Positions 1 through 6,095 of a stretch of 10,992 nucleotides of DNA are shown here, piece by piece; the stretch's first letter is position 1, and the number at the start of each line of letters is the position of its first letter. Location: assembly GCA_030626265.1 (NCBI GenBank), contig DAOUPF010000016.1, positions 1 to 10,992 on the forward strand, in the 5' to 3' direction. This DNA comes from Sulfurovum sp. (GTDB taxonomy: Bacteria > Campylobacterota > Campylobacteria > Campylobacterales > Sulfurovaceae). Position numbers and translations under genes: made by a program. A model generated the notes under the pieces. That model did not search any database. It saw only the letters and a program-made list of their open reading frames with translations, and was not told where the DNA came from.

Positions 1-1
1 A

Positions 2-1009
2 AGTACACAATCTACAGCACTAATTGCACAGAAAATTCTTAACATTTTAACGGAACCTATAATTATTGATTCTCATACTCTTTATATATCTAGTAGTATA
101 GGGATAAGCGTATATCCTGATGATGGGCTAACTTCTCAAAATCTTTTAAAGTATGCAGATACAGCAATGTATAAAGCAAAAAGTGAGGGAAGAAATAACT
201 TCCAATATTATAGTGCAGAGATGACTGAGCTGGTATTTGAGAGAGTAGTTATGGAGAGAAGCTTAAGAGAAGCTCTTAAAAATGAAGAGTTCATAGTTTA
301 CTATCAACCCCAAGTAAATGGAGTAACAGATAAGATTACAGGAATGGAGGCACTTGTAAGATGGAATCACCCCAGTATGGGTATAGTATCTCCATCTAAA
401 TTTATCACTCTAGCAGAATCTACTGGACTCATAGTAGAACTAGATAGGTATGTTATGAAAACTGCCATGTCTCAACTCTCTCAATGGTACAAAGAGGGCT
501 TAATGCCAGGGCTCTTAGCCGTAAACCTTGCAATTAAGCAATTACAGCAACCAGACTTTATTGAGATGCTAAAAGGCTTAATAAAGGATACAGGCTGCAA
601 GGCAGAGTGGCTAGAGATAGAGATACCAGAGGGTCAAATCATGACTAATCCAAAAGAGGCTATTAAGATACTCAATCAAATCAGTGATATGGGTATTTCC
701 CTAGCAATAGACGACTTTGGAACGGGATACTCATCTTTGGCATATCTGAAAAAGCTACCTATTGATAAGTTAAAGATTGATCAAGATTTTATAAGAGATT
801 TACCAGATGATGAAGAAGATATAGAGATAACAAAAGCAGTTATAACCCTAGCAAAAAGTTTGAAGCTTAAAGTGATTGCAGAGGGTGTAGAGACAAAAGA
901 GCAGAAAGACTTCATTGTTGCTAATGGGTGTAAGGATATTCAAGGGTTTTACTATTCCAGGCCAATACCTGCTCATGAGATGGAAATATTGCTTAAAGAG
1001 AGAATTTAA
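2..1009 (+). CDS. GGDEF-EAL domain protein, 3' part (cyclic-di-GMP phosphodiesterase)
   Basis: This is the C-terminal part of a cyclic-di-GMP signalling protein. The reading frame is open from base 2 and the 5' end lies outside the window, so the ATG at 167 is internal. The first ~60 residues are the end of a GGDEF domain (SIGISVYPDDG, then YADTAMYKAKSEGRN); the GGDEF catalytic loop itself is not visible. A complete EAL domain follows: EALVRW at 347-364, VNL at about 521-529, EIPEGQIM near 624, DDFGTGYSS from 710, KLKID near 770, EGVE near 881 and QGFYYSRP near 940. All expected metal and catalytic positions (Glu of EAL, Asn, Glu, Asp-Asp, Lys, Glu, Gln) appear present, so an active phosphodiesterase is inferred. 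One deviation is EIPE where most family members have E(L/I)TE. Sensor domains, if any, would be upstream. It converges on rny with an 11-nt gap. Confidence 0.93.
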   Translation, partial: STQSTALIAQKILNILTEPIIIDSHTLYISSSIGISVYPDDGLTSQNLLKYADTAMYKAKSEGRNNFQYYSAEMTELVFERVVMERSLREALKNEEFIVYYQPQVNGVTDKITGMEALVRWNHPSMGIVSPSKFITLAESTGLIVELDRYVMKTAMSQLSQWYKEGLMPGLLAVNLAIKQLQQPDFIEMLKGLIKDTGCKAEWLEIEIPEGQIMTNPKEAIKILNQISDMGISLAIDDFGTGYSSLAYLKKLPIDKLKIDQDFIRDLPDDEEDIEITKAVITLAKSLKLKVIAEGVETKEQKDFIVANGCKDIQGFYYSRPIPAHEMEILLKERI

Positions 1010-1022
1010 AATACATCTCTCT
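997..1022. terminator. Candidate bidirectional hairpin between convergent genes
   Basis: AGAGAGA (997-1003) and TCTCTCT (1016-1022) are perfect 7-bp complementary arms around a 12-nt A/T-rich loop. The hairpin covers the ends of the EAL gene and of rny, which converge here. There is no clean U-tract on either side, so terminator function is only inferred from position. Confidence 0.35.
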
Positions 1023-2535
1023 ATTTCGCAAAATTTACCGACCGTGTCTCACGAATCACATTTACCTTAATCTCTCCAGGATATTGAACTTTCTCTTCTA
1101 TCTTTTTGGCAAGAGTGCTACTCAGAAGTACTGCTTCATTGTCTCCTACTTTGCCTGCATCTACAAATACTCGTATCTCTCTTCCTGCATTGATGGCATA
1201 GGCTTGTACTACCCCCTCATTGTCCATGGCTATAGCTTCTATATCTTTGACTCTCTTAGTAAAGCTCTCTAGTACTTCTCTTCTAGCTCCTGGTCTAGCA
1301 GCTGAGAGTGTATCAGCAGCACATACAGCAGCACTCTCTACGCTATCAAACTCCTCATGACCATGATGGGCATAGATAGCATTGATGACTGTTGGGTGTT
1401 CGTTGTGTCTTTTACACACTTCTGCACCTAGCTCTACATGAGAGCCACCAAAGTCCTGAGTCAATGCCTTACCTATATCATGTAATAGCCCTGCTCTAAG
1501 AGCCAGCTTTTCATCTCCACCCATCTCTGCTGCCATCACTCGTGCTAGACGAGCTACTTCAAGTGTATGTGCTAGGGCATTTTGTCCATAGCTGGCCCGA
1601 TACTTCAATCGACCCAGTAGTTTGATAAGCTCCTCATGCATAGGGAAGAGTCCTAAATCTATGACTACACTCTCTCCCTCTTCATAAATCTTGTTCTCAA
1701 ACTCCTCTTGCACTTTAGAATGTACCTCTTCTATGCGTCCTGGGTGTATTCGTCCATCTTCTACTAGTATCTCTATCACCCTTGTGGCTATAGCACGTCG
1801 GTAGAGGTTGAAGTTACTCACCAATATCACTCCAGGAGTCTCATCAATGATGATATCCACTCCAAGTAGTTGTTCCATAGCTTTGATATTGCGACCCTCT
1901 TTTCCAATAATGCGACCTTTATGCTCATCACTAGGGAGTGTGACTATATTGATAAGTCTCTCACCAGCAAACTCACCTGCATAACGTGTAGTTGCTTGTG
2001 CTAGTATATAGTTAGCTTTTTTCTTGGCTTTCTCTTGGGCTATCTTCTCCTGCTTCCGCACTATAGCTGCTATATCAGACTGACTTTTCTCTTCTACTTT
2101 TTGGAGTATATACTCTTTGGCTTCTGATTGAGTCAATGATGCTACATTCTCTAGCTTGTCTATAGCCTTATCTATCTCTTCTCGTTTTTTTATCTCTAAT
2201 GTTTGGAGATTTTTCTGTCTCTCCCCTAGCTTATTTTGAAGCTGAAGTGCTTTTTCCTTCTCTTCATCACTCTCTCTGCTCTTTAGTATCAAGTCACGGT
2301 TGCGCTTTTCTACTTCAGAATTTCTCTTATCAAACTCTTTTTCTTGTTCTAGCTCTTTTGTTTTTATATCTACTTTTGCTTCTTGGAGGAGGATATTTGC
2401 TTCCTGCTCTATAGTCTTGGCTTTTGCTTTTGCTTCAAGCTCTAGGTACTTAAATCTCTTGCCACTACCTATCTTCGATACCATATAACCTATGCCTACC
2501 CCTGCCAGTAGACCTACACTTGCCATCATATACAT
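1021..2535 (-). CDS. rny: Ribonuclease Y
   Basis: Membrane-anchored endoribonuclease that starts mRNA decay; 504 residues, close to the usual ~510-520. Residues 4-19 form a short glycine-rich membrane anchor. Residues ~30-185 are a Glu/Lys/Gln-rich coiled coil. A KH RNA-binding domain follows, with GRIIGKEGRNIK at 207-218. The HD metal-dependent hydrolase domain has His323, His352-Asp353 (LLHDIGK) and Asp408 (AADTLSAARPGARRE) as likely metal ligands. The C-terminal domain (ends RSVNFAK) is intact. The first ATG is preferred over Met3/Met4 because AAGGA (2546-2542) lies 6 nt upstream. It is the second gene of a unit with the folate cyclo-ligase 52 nt upstream, and that gap holds a possible internal promoter. 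Identification is firm from the KH-HD architecture. Confidence 0.97.
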   Translation of the reverse strand: MYMMASVGLLAGVGIGYMVSKIGSGKRFKYLELEAKAKAKTIEQEANILLQEAKVDIKTKELEQEKEFDKRNSEVEKRNRDLILKSRESDEEKEKALQLQNKLGERQKNLQTLEIKKREEIDKAIDKLENVASLTQSEAKEYILQKVEEKSQSDIAAIVRKQEKIAQEKAKKKANYILAQATTRYAGEFAGERLINIVTLPSDEHKGRIIGKEGRNIKAMEQLLGVDIIIDETPGVILVSNFNLYRRAIATRVIEILVEDGRIHPGRIEEVHSKVQEEFENKIYEEGESVVIDLGLFPMHEELIKLLGRLKYRASYGQNALAHTLEVARLARVMAAEMGGDEKLALRAGLLHDIGKALTQDFGGSHVELGAEVCKRHNEHPTVINAIYAHHGHEEFDSVESAAVCAADTLSAARPGARREVLESFTKRVKDIEAIAMDNEGVVQAYAINAGREIRVFVDAGKVGDNEAVLLSSTLAKKIEEKVQYPGEIKVNVIRETRSVNFAK

Positions 2536-2571
2536 TTTGTTTCCTTTTTACTATAAGGAACCCAATTTCAA

Positions 2572-2577
2572 ATTATA
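2572..2577 (-). promoter_or_regulatory. Possible internal -10 box for rny
   Basis: On the minus strand TATAAT sits about 36 nt upstream of the rny ATG, in the gap after the 5-FCL stop. It is flanked by A/T-rich sequence and by two copies of TTGGGTT, one on each side. No -35 is recognisable, which is normal for Campylobacterota sigma-70 promoters. It would allow rny expression independent of the upstream gene; this is inferred from sequence only. Confidence 0.4.
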
Positions 2578-2587
2578 TTTAACCCAA

Positions 2588-3121
2588 CTATCCTGTTATA
2601 ATCCTATCTGCTCTAACATCAAAATCATCTGTTACTATCTCTTTGCTAAAACAGAGAACTCTTTGGACAAAAATGGTCTCTTTTATATTTCTTTTATCTC
2701 GTGCATAAAATCTATCATACATGCCTTTGCCAAACCCTATGCGTCGGAATGTTTTATCTGTCCCTACTATGGGGACGATTGATATATCAATTCTTTTTTT
2801 TCTATACTGTTTTGAAATTTTTGGTTCTCTTACACCATACTGTTTTATACTCAATGGTAACCTATATTTTACCAATCTAAAACTGTCACCTTCCATAAAA
2901 GGTACTAAAACCATAACCCCCTCTCGTCTTAGCTGTCCAATAAGTGGCATTATATCTATCTCAATTCCTAATGGGATATAAAGTATCACAGATTTTGCCT
3001 CTGCCTGTTTTATGATTTTATATAGTCTAGTATTTATCTTTTTATCTATCAGGTAAGACTGTAACTTCGAAATAGACCTCAGCCTACGAAGAGCTTGTGT
3101 TCTAAATTGTCTCTTATTCAT
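2588..3121 (-). CDS. 5-formyltetrahydrofolate cyclo-ligase family protein
   Basis: Family enzymes convert 5-formyl-THF to 5,10-methenyl-THF with ATP, in cytoplasmic one-carbon metabolism. The 177-residue length fits the family, at the short end. The basic N-terminus (MNKRQFRTQALRRLRS) matches the K..LR region. Glu54 in GIEIDIMPL fits the substrate-binding Glu. VPIVGTD (116-122) and RRIGFGKGMYDRFY (126-139) match the glycine-rich R-x-G-x-G-x-G-x-Y-D-R nucleotide-binding signature. The C-terminus (DVRADRIITG) matches the D-x-I-I-T ending. The start follows AGGAG with only 2 nt of spacing, which is unusually close and may lower translation; no better in-frame start is visible. It is first in a unit with rny and divergent from the thioredoxin-like gene. 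Activity is inferred from the family. Confidence 0.9.
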   Translation of the reverse strand: MNKRQFRTQALRRLRSISKLQSYLIDKKINTRLYKIIKQAEAKSVILYIPLGIEIDIMPLIGQLRREGVMVLVPFMEGDSFRLVKYRLPLSIKQYGVREPKISKQYRKKRIDISIVPIVGTDKTFRRIGFGKGMYDRFYARDKRNIKETIFVQRVLCFSKEIVTDDFDVRADRIITG

Positions 3122-3155
3122 ATCTCCTCTTTTATCATCTTTGGATATAATCCCG

Positions 3156-3161
3156 ATTATA
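3156..3161 (-). promoter_or_regulatory. Putative -10 box of the 5-FCL/rny unit
   Basis: The minus strand reads TATAAT preceded by CTATTG, about 35 nt upstream of the 5-FCL ATG. It lies within the 70-nt divergent intergenic region (3122-3191) and overlaps the candidate -10 of the plus-strand gene, so the two promoters may compete for polymerase. No transcript data support this. Confidence 0.45.
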
Positions 3162-3167
3162 CAATAG
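3158..3167 (+). promoter_or_regulatory. Putative -10 region of the thioredoxin-like/ftsY unit
   Basis: TATACAATAG here (core TACAAT 3160-3165) ends 24 nt before the ATG at 3192. The identical 10-mer occurs upstream of radA at 6096-6105, supporting a shared promoter element. A second TATAAT at 3146-3151 is an alternative -10. Confidence 0.45.
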
Positions 3168-3191
3168 AATTATTCATAATCAAAGGCACTT

Positions 3192-3770
3192 ATGCGATAT
3201 ATACTCTCTTCTTTTATCTTTATATCTATATTACTATGTGTAGGCTGTAGTGATAAAAAACCTGTTGAAGAGAAACTTTCAGAAGTCAAAATCATAAAAC
3301 CAGTAGTAAAAATCCAAAATGACTTCATCATCACAGATATAGATAATCGCTCTACTACCATCACTTTGATAGATAAAAAGATTAAGGTCAAAAAAGTATC
3401 ACAGCCAATTATCGCTATCAATATATTTGCCAATTGGTCATCACCAAGCCGTGGACTATTACCATACTTGAGTGATCTACAACAAAAATATCCAAAAGAT
3501 CTATTTATGATAAGCATATTGGCAAACAGTGACATGAACAGCACACAACTACGGGATTTTATGAAGCAACATGGAGCCAGTCACTTCATATCAAACAGCA
3601 AGGATAGTGATAAACTATCCTTGCGTTTAGTTAGTATGTTAGAGATTGGTGAGAATTACCCTATTCCTCTTACCATTATATTTAAGAATGGTGAGTATAA
3701 TATGCACTTCATAGGTGCAACGCCTATAGAGATGATCACTAGTGATATAGAGCAATTGAGGAGAAAATAA
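3192..3770 (+). CDS. Thioredoxin-fold (TlpA-like) lipoprotein lacking the CxxC
   Basis: A 192-residue exported lipoprotein. Residues 1-18 form a hydrophobic signal peptide and Cys19 is the likely lipidated cysteine (LLCVGC; the Cys at -3 is not typical). After a Lys/Glu linker, residues ~44-190 look like a TlpA/thioredoxin domain: a strand before the active site (IIAINIFANW), helix LLPYLSDLQQKY, strand LFMISIL, cis-proline IP159LT and strand TIIF. The redox motif, normally W-C-x-x-C, reads W82-S-S-P-S-R87. Both cysteines are serine, and no Cys remains in the mature domain apart from the lipid-bearing one. Thiol-disulfide exchange therefore seems impossible, and a binding or structural role is inferred. 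The start follows AAAGG at 5-nt spacing. ftsY begins 1 nt after the stop, so translational coupling is likely. From memory, C. jejuni also has a thioredoxin-like lipoprotein next to ftsY. Confidence 0.88.
   Translation: MRYILSSFIFISILLCVGCSDKKPVEEKLSEVKIIKPVVKIQNDFIITDIDNRSTTITLIDKKIKVKKVSQPIIAINIFANWSSPSRGLLPYLSDLQQKYPKDLFMISILANSDMNSTQLRDFMKQHGASHFISNSKDSDKLSLRLVSMLEIGENYPIPLTIIFKNGEYNMHFIGATPIEMITSDIEQLRRK
3598..3624 (+). repeat. 11-bp perfect inverted repeat inside the lipoprotein gene
   Basis: GCAAGGATAGT (3598-3608) and ACTATCCTTGC (3614-3624) are exact reverse complements around a 5-nt loop, GATAA. The hairpin lies wholly in coding sequence, over codons for residues ~136-144, upstream of ftsY in the same transcript. 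No U-tract follows. Confidence 0.8.
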
Positions 3771-3771
3771 T

Positions 3772-4647
3772 ATGGCTATGTTTGGATTTTTAAAAAAAGC
3801 TTTTGGTAAAACTACTGAAGCTATCCATGAGGTTCTACCAGAAAAAAAGTCAAAGCTACACAAAGATGAGTTTGAAGATATATTGTTAGAGGCTGATGTA
3901 AACTATGAGTTGATAGAACGACTTCTAGAGGGACTGCCTGAGACTATCACTCGTATACAGGCTTTCAACTCCCTCATCTCTGTATTTCAATACCGTGCTG
4001 AATGGATAGAGCCAGGCAGTTATACTCCATTTGTAGAGATGATAGTAGGAGTCAACGGTGCAGGCAAAACGACCACTATCGCAAAACTAGCTAAGCACTA
4101 TCTCAATAATGGACGAACAGTAATGCTAGGTGCTGGTGATACTTTCCGTGCAGCTGCTATAGAACAGCTGAGTCGTTGGGCTGCAAAGCTAGATATCCCT
4201 ATCGTCTCCACTAGACAAGGGCATGATCCATCTGCTGTGGTCTATGATACTATACAATCCGCACAATCCAAAGGCATAAGCAATGTCATCATAGACACAG
4301 CAGGCAGACTACACACTCAGACAAATCTCAGCGAAGAGCTCAAAAAGATGGTGAGAATATGTGACAAAGCACTCAAGGCAGCACCTCACAGAAAAATGCT
4401 CATCCTAGATGGAACCCAAGGAAGCTCTGCGATAAACCAAGCAAAAGCATTTGATGACATCATAGGAATAGACGGCATCATAATCACCAAGCTAGACGGC
4501 ACTGCCAAAGGTGGAGCAGTATTGAGTATCGCAGATGAGCTAAAAATGCCTATCTACTACATGGGTACAGGAGAGAGTCCTGATGATTTGGTTCGCTTTA
4601 AAGCCAATGAGTATGTCAATATAATTTTAGATGAAATATTTTTATAA
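3772..4647 (+). CDS. ftsY: Signal recognition particle receptor FtsY
   Basis: SRP-family GTPase that docks SRP-ribosome complexes at the inner membrane for co-translational insertion of membrane proteins. 291 residues: a short basic and amphipathic start (MAMFGFLKKAFGKT), an N domain (~28-85) and a G domain. Nucleotide motifs are clear: GVNGAGKTT 93-101 (P-loop), DTFRAAA 123-129, DTAGRL 175-180, TKLDG 239-243, and the closing TGESPDDLVRF. The usual DATTGQNA segment reads DGTQGSSA (213-220). There is no long acidic A domain of the E. coli type; membrane binding probably relies on the amphipathic N-terminus. GAGGAG at the end of the preceding gene serves as ribosome binding site; ATG 3778 is an alternative start. 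It is cotranscribed with the thioredoxin-like lipoprotein, and from memory C. jejuni has the same pair. Confidence 0.97.
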   Translation: MAMFGFLKKAFGKTTEAIHEVLPEKKSKLHKDEFEDILLEADVNYELIERLLEGLPETITRIQAFNSLISVFQYRAEWIEPGSYTPFVEMIVGVNGAGKTTTIAKLAKHYLNNGRTVMLGAGDTFRAAAIEQLSRWAAKLDIPIVSTRQGHDPSAVVYDTIQSAQSKGISNVIIDTAGRLHTQTNLSEELKKMVRICDKALKAAPHRKMLILDGTQGSSAINQAKAFDDIIGIDGIIITKLDGTAKGGAVLSIADELKMPIYYMGTGESPDDLVRFKANEYVNIILDEIFL

Positions 4648-4660
4648 AATACAATTTAAT

Positions 4661-4680
4661 TTTTGGTATAATAGTTCAAA
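4661..4680 (+). promoter_or_regulatory. tpx promoter with extended -10
   Basis: TTTTTGGTATAAT ends at 4672 (TATAAT 4667-4672). It is preceded by TG-n and a T-rich run, the typical Campylobacterota sigma-70 arrangement. It lies 30 nt upstream of the tpx ATG and just after the ftsY stop, so tpx probably has its own transcript. AGGAGA at 4689-4694 is the ribosome binding site, 8 nt before the ATG. Confidence 0.75.
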
Positions 4681-4702
4681 TTTACATTAGGAGATTATCA
4701 TT

Positions 4703-5215
4703 ATGAATACAACAAACTTTCAAGGTACAGAAGTAAAGCTAGATGGAGCAGGACTAAGCGTAGGAGATAAAGCACCAAAAGTAATGACCACTGGGACAGA
4801 TTTGAGTGATGTAGAGGTTGGTGGAGATAGTTTTGATAGAGTGCAAGTCATCATCTCTGTGCCATCTCTTGATACAGATACTTGTGCCAAAGAGACTAGA
4901 GAGTTCAACTCCAATATCGCTATGCTTGACATATGTGAAGTAACTGTTGTATCTATGGATTTACCTTTTGCTGCTGGTAAGTTTTGTTCAACTGAGGGTA
5001 TAGATAATCTCACAGTAGTCAGTGACTTTGCCACTAGAGAATTTGGTAAGGCTTACGGAGTGTTGATGCTAGATAACAAACTAAAAGGTCTACTAGCTAG
5101 AGCTGTTTTTGTACTAGATAGAAATGGGAAGATAGAGTACAAAGAGATTGTACCAGAGGTCACAGATGAGCCAAACTATGAGGCAGTACTAGAAGCTGTC
5201 AAGAATGCTAGATAG
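4703..5215 (+). CDS. tpx: Thiol peroxidase (atypical 2-Cys peroxiredoxin)
   Basis: Reduces hydrogen peroxide and alkyl hydroperoxides using thioredoxin as reductant. The 170 residues match the Tpx family length. The peroxidatic cysteine is Cys61 in VPSLDTDTCAKETREFN and the resolving cysteine is Cys95 in GKFCSTEG, the same numbering as E. coli Tpx, so the intramolecular disulfide can form. A third cysteine, Cys78, also occurs. The opening (TNFQGTEVKLDGAGLSVGDKAP) is typical of Tpx. No signal peptide is present, so it is cytoplasmic or at most exported by an unseen route. It has its own promoter and strong ribosome binding site. Downstream it faces plsC across the palindromic repeat region. 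Its place between ftsY and radA looks lineage-specific. Confidence 0.97.
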   Translation: MNTTNFQGTEVKLDGAGLSVGDKAPKVMTTGTDLSDVEVGGDSFDRVQVIISVPSLDTDTCAKETREFNSNIAMLDICEVTVVSMDLPFAAGKFCSTEGIDNLTVVSDFATREFGKAYGVLMLDNKLKGLLARAVFVLDRNGKIEYKEIVPEVTDEPNYEAVLEAVKNAR

Positions 5216-5226
5216 ACAGTATAAAA

Positions 5227-5239
5227 CCTAATATTTAGG
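5227..5239. repeat. Small palindrome after tpx
   Basis: CCTAA-TAT-TTAGG forms a 5-bp stem with a 3-nt loop, 11 nt after the tpx stop. It runs directly into the larger palindromic unit. It may extend or stabilise a structure at the 3' end of the tpx mRNA; no U-tract follows. Confidence 0.4.
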
Positions 5240-5264
5240 AAGTGGAGACTTTAAGTCCCACTCC
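5238..5264 (+). repeat. REP-like palindromic unit, copy 1
   Basis: The unit begins GGAAGTGGAGACTT and ends AAGTCCCACTCC. It is itself a hairpin (AGTGG-A-GACT pairing with AGTC-CCACT) with one bulged A. It is nearly the reverse complement of the unit at 5311-5333, differing by one substitution and a small indel in the loop plus the outer base pairs. A foot sequence with an imperfect hairpin, present as an inverted pair, is the organisation of REP/BIME elements. Assignment to a known REP family is inferred. Confidence 0.7.
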
Positions 5265-5310
5265 ATATTTGTAAAGTATATAGTACCTTTTATTATTCTA
5301 TATGCTTTTG

Positions 5311-5333
5311 GTGGGACTGAAGTCTCCACTTCC
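5311..5333 (-). repeat. REP-like palindromic unit, copy 2 (inverted)
   Basis: On the plus strand it reads GTGGGACTGAAG then TCTCCACTTCC. The first 8 nt and last 11 nt exactly match the complement of copy 1. The internal hairpin is GTGGGACT/AGTC-T-CCAC with a bulged T. It ends 1 nt before the plsC stop codon. The 46-nt spacer (5265-5310) between the copies is A/T-rich and holds no gene. Confidence 0.7.
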
Positions 5334-5334
5334 A

Positions 5335-6015
5335 TTAAATCTCAAATATCTCTCTATATTTCTCTTCTAGATTATCTCTACTTTTATAATCAAGTAAATC
5401 ACCAAAGACTACAGAAACTTCTCGTTCTACTTTATCATCTTTTATTGCTTGTTTTAGTATATCTCCAGCATTAGTTTTGATATATATTGGGAGTATTGGT
5501 AGTCTATTTTTGAGAGCTATTATGCGTGAGCCATCTTTAAACTCTGATAGAGGCTTATCTGTTTTGTTCCGTGTACCTTCTGGAAATATAAAGATAGAAC
5601 TTCCCTCAGATACTCCCTTTTTGACATCAGAGAAAAAACCACTCATTCCACTCTGCTCTCTGTCCAATAGTACACTTCCACCATTACGAACAAATAGACC
5701 AAAAAATAGAGAGTTATATAGCTCTTTTTTGGATATCCATAGACCAAATATATCTGTACTCTCTAACGCTAGCTCAATGATAGGAGGGTCAATAATGCTT
5801 CTATGATTGCTCACTAGTAGATATTGTCCATTGGCAGGTAGTTTATCCGGATTTTCTATAGTGACTTTTATATTCAGTGCTGATAATTGTGCCTTTGCAT
5901 ATGCTATGCGTAACTTTTTTTTCTCTGCTATGTCATTGGTCTTTCTCAGTCTAAATCCAAAACTATTTATTAGGTATAGTCCATATAATAGATGTTGTAA
6001 TGCTTTTAAATTCAA
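5335..6015 (-). CDS. 1-acyl-sn-glycerol-3-phosphate acyltransferase family protein (PlsC-like)
   Basis: Family members acylate lysophosphatidic acid to phosphatidic acid at the inner membrane. 226 residues, within the usual 200-250. Motif I is NHRSIID (70-76) with the catalytic His-x4-Asp. Motif II is GGSVLLDRE (112-120). Motif III is FPEGTRN (144-150). Motif IV is LPILPIYIK (172-180). The N-terminus (ALQHLLYGLYLINSFGF) is mildly hydrophobic and probably sits on the membrane. The start is TTG: an in-frame TAA lies directly before it, AAGGA lies 6 nt upstream, and there is no in-frame ATG before about residue 123. It is transcribed alone, with a -10 at 6044-6039, divergent from radA and convergent with tpx. 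It could be a secondary acyltransferase (e.g. for lysophospholipids) rather than the main PlsC. Confidence 0.93.
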   Translation of the reverse strand: MNLKALQHLLYGLYLINSFGFRLRKTNDIAEKKKLRIAYAKAQLSALNIKVTIENPDKLPANGQYLLVSNHRSIIDPPIIELALESTDIFGLWISKKELYNSLFFGLFVRNGGSVLLDREQSGMSGFFSDVKKGVSEGSSIFIFPEGTRNKTDKPLSEFKDGSRIIALKNRLPILPIYIKTNAGDILKQAIKDDKVEREVSVVFGDLLDYKSRDNLEEKYREIFEI

Positions 6016-6030
6016 TTAGTTTCCTTTTTA
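6013..6030 (-). promoter_or_regulatory. Ribosome binding site deciding a TTG start (PlsC-like gene)
   Basis: The minus-strand leader TAAAAAGGAAACTAA precedes TTG, with AAGGA 6 nt from the start and an in-frame TAA as the last leader codon. The rny leader, TAAAAAGGAAACAAA before ATG, differs from it at one base, which supports the TTG as the true start. Confidence 0.75.
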
Positions 6031-6038
6031 TTAACACT

Positions 6039-6044
6039 ATTATA
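6039..6044 (-). promoter_or_regulatory. -10 box of the PlsC-like gene
   Basis: The minus strand reads ATTTTTAAGT then TATAAT, a good Campylobacterota-type promoter 23 nt upstream of the TTG start, giving a short leader. It shares the 117-nt divergent region with the radA promoter. Confidence 0.65.
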
Positions 6045-6062
6045 ACTTAAAAATATGACAAT

Positions 6063-6080
6063 TTGACATATTTTTGTCAA
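6063..6080. promoter_or_regulatory. TTGAC/GTCAA palindrome in the divergent plsC-radA region
   Basis: TTGAC (6063-6067) and GTCAA (6076-6080) are inverted around an 8-nt A/T spacer, and a further TGACA lies just upstream at 6056-6060. It lies upstream of both divergent -10 boxes, a suitable place for an operator. No matching regulator is identified. Confidence 0.3.
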
Positions 6081-6095
6081 GATATGAATTTTTAC

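Noticed and set aside
2492..2782. 96-codon plus-strand frame spanning the rny/5-FCL junction
   Set aside because: It is antisense to two confident genes, has no Shine-Dalgarno sequence, and the translation looks random.
3170..3544. 124-codon minus-strand frame over the thioredoxin-like gene
   Set aside because: It is antisense to a gene with a signal peptide and thioredoxin fold, and has no recognisable motif of its own.
5216..5334. The tpx-plsC palindromes as a simple rho-independent terminator
   Set aside because: Neither unit is followed by a U-tract, each unit is already a hairpin by itself, and the inverted pairing over 46 nt fits a REP/BIME layout better; a secondary terminator role remains possible.
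6063..6068. Exact TTGACA as a -35 box for radA
   Set aside because: The nearest -10 candidate is 29 nt downstream, far from the usual 16-18, so it is more likely part of the palindrome.
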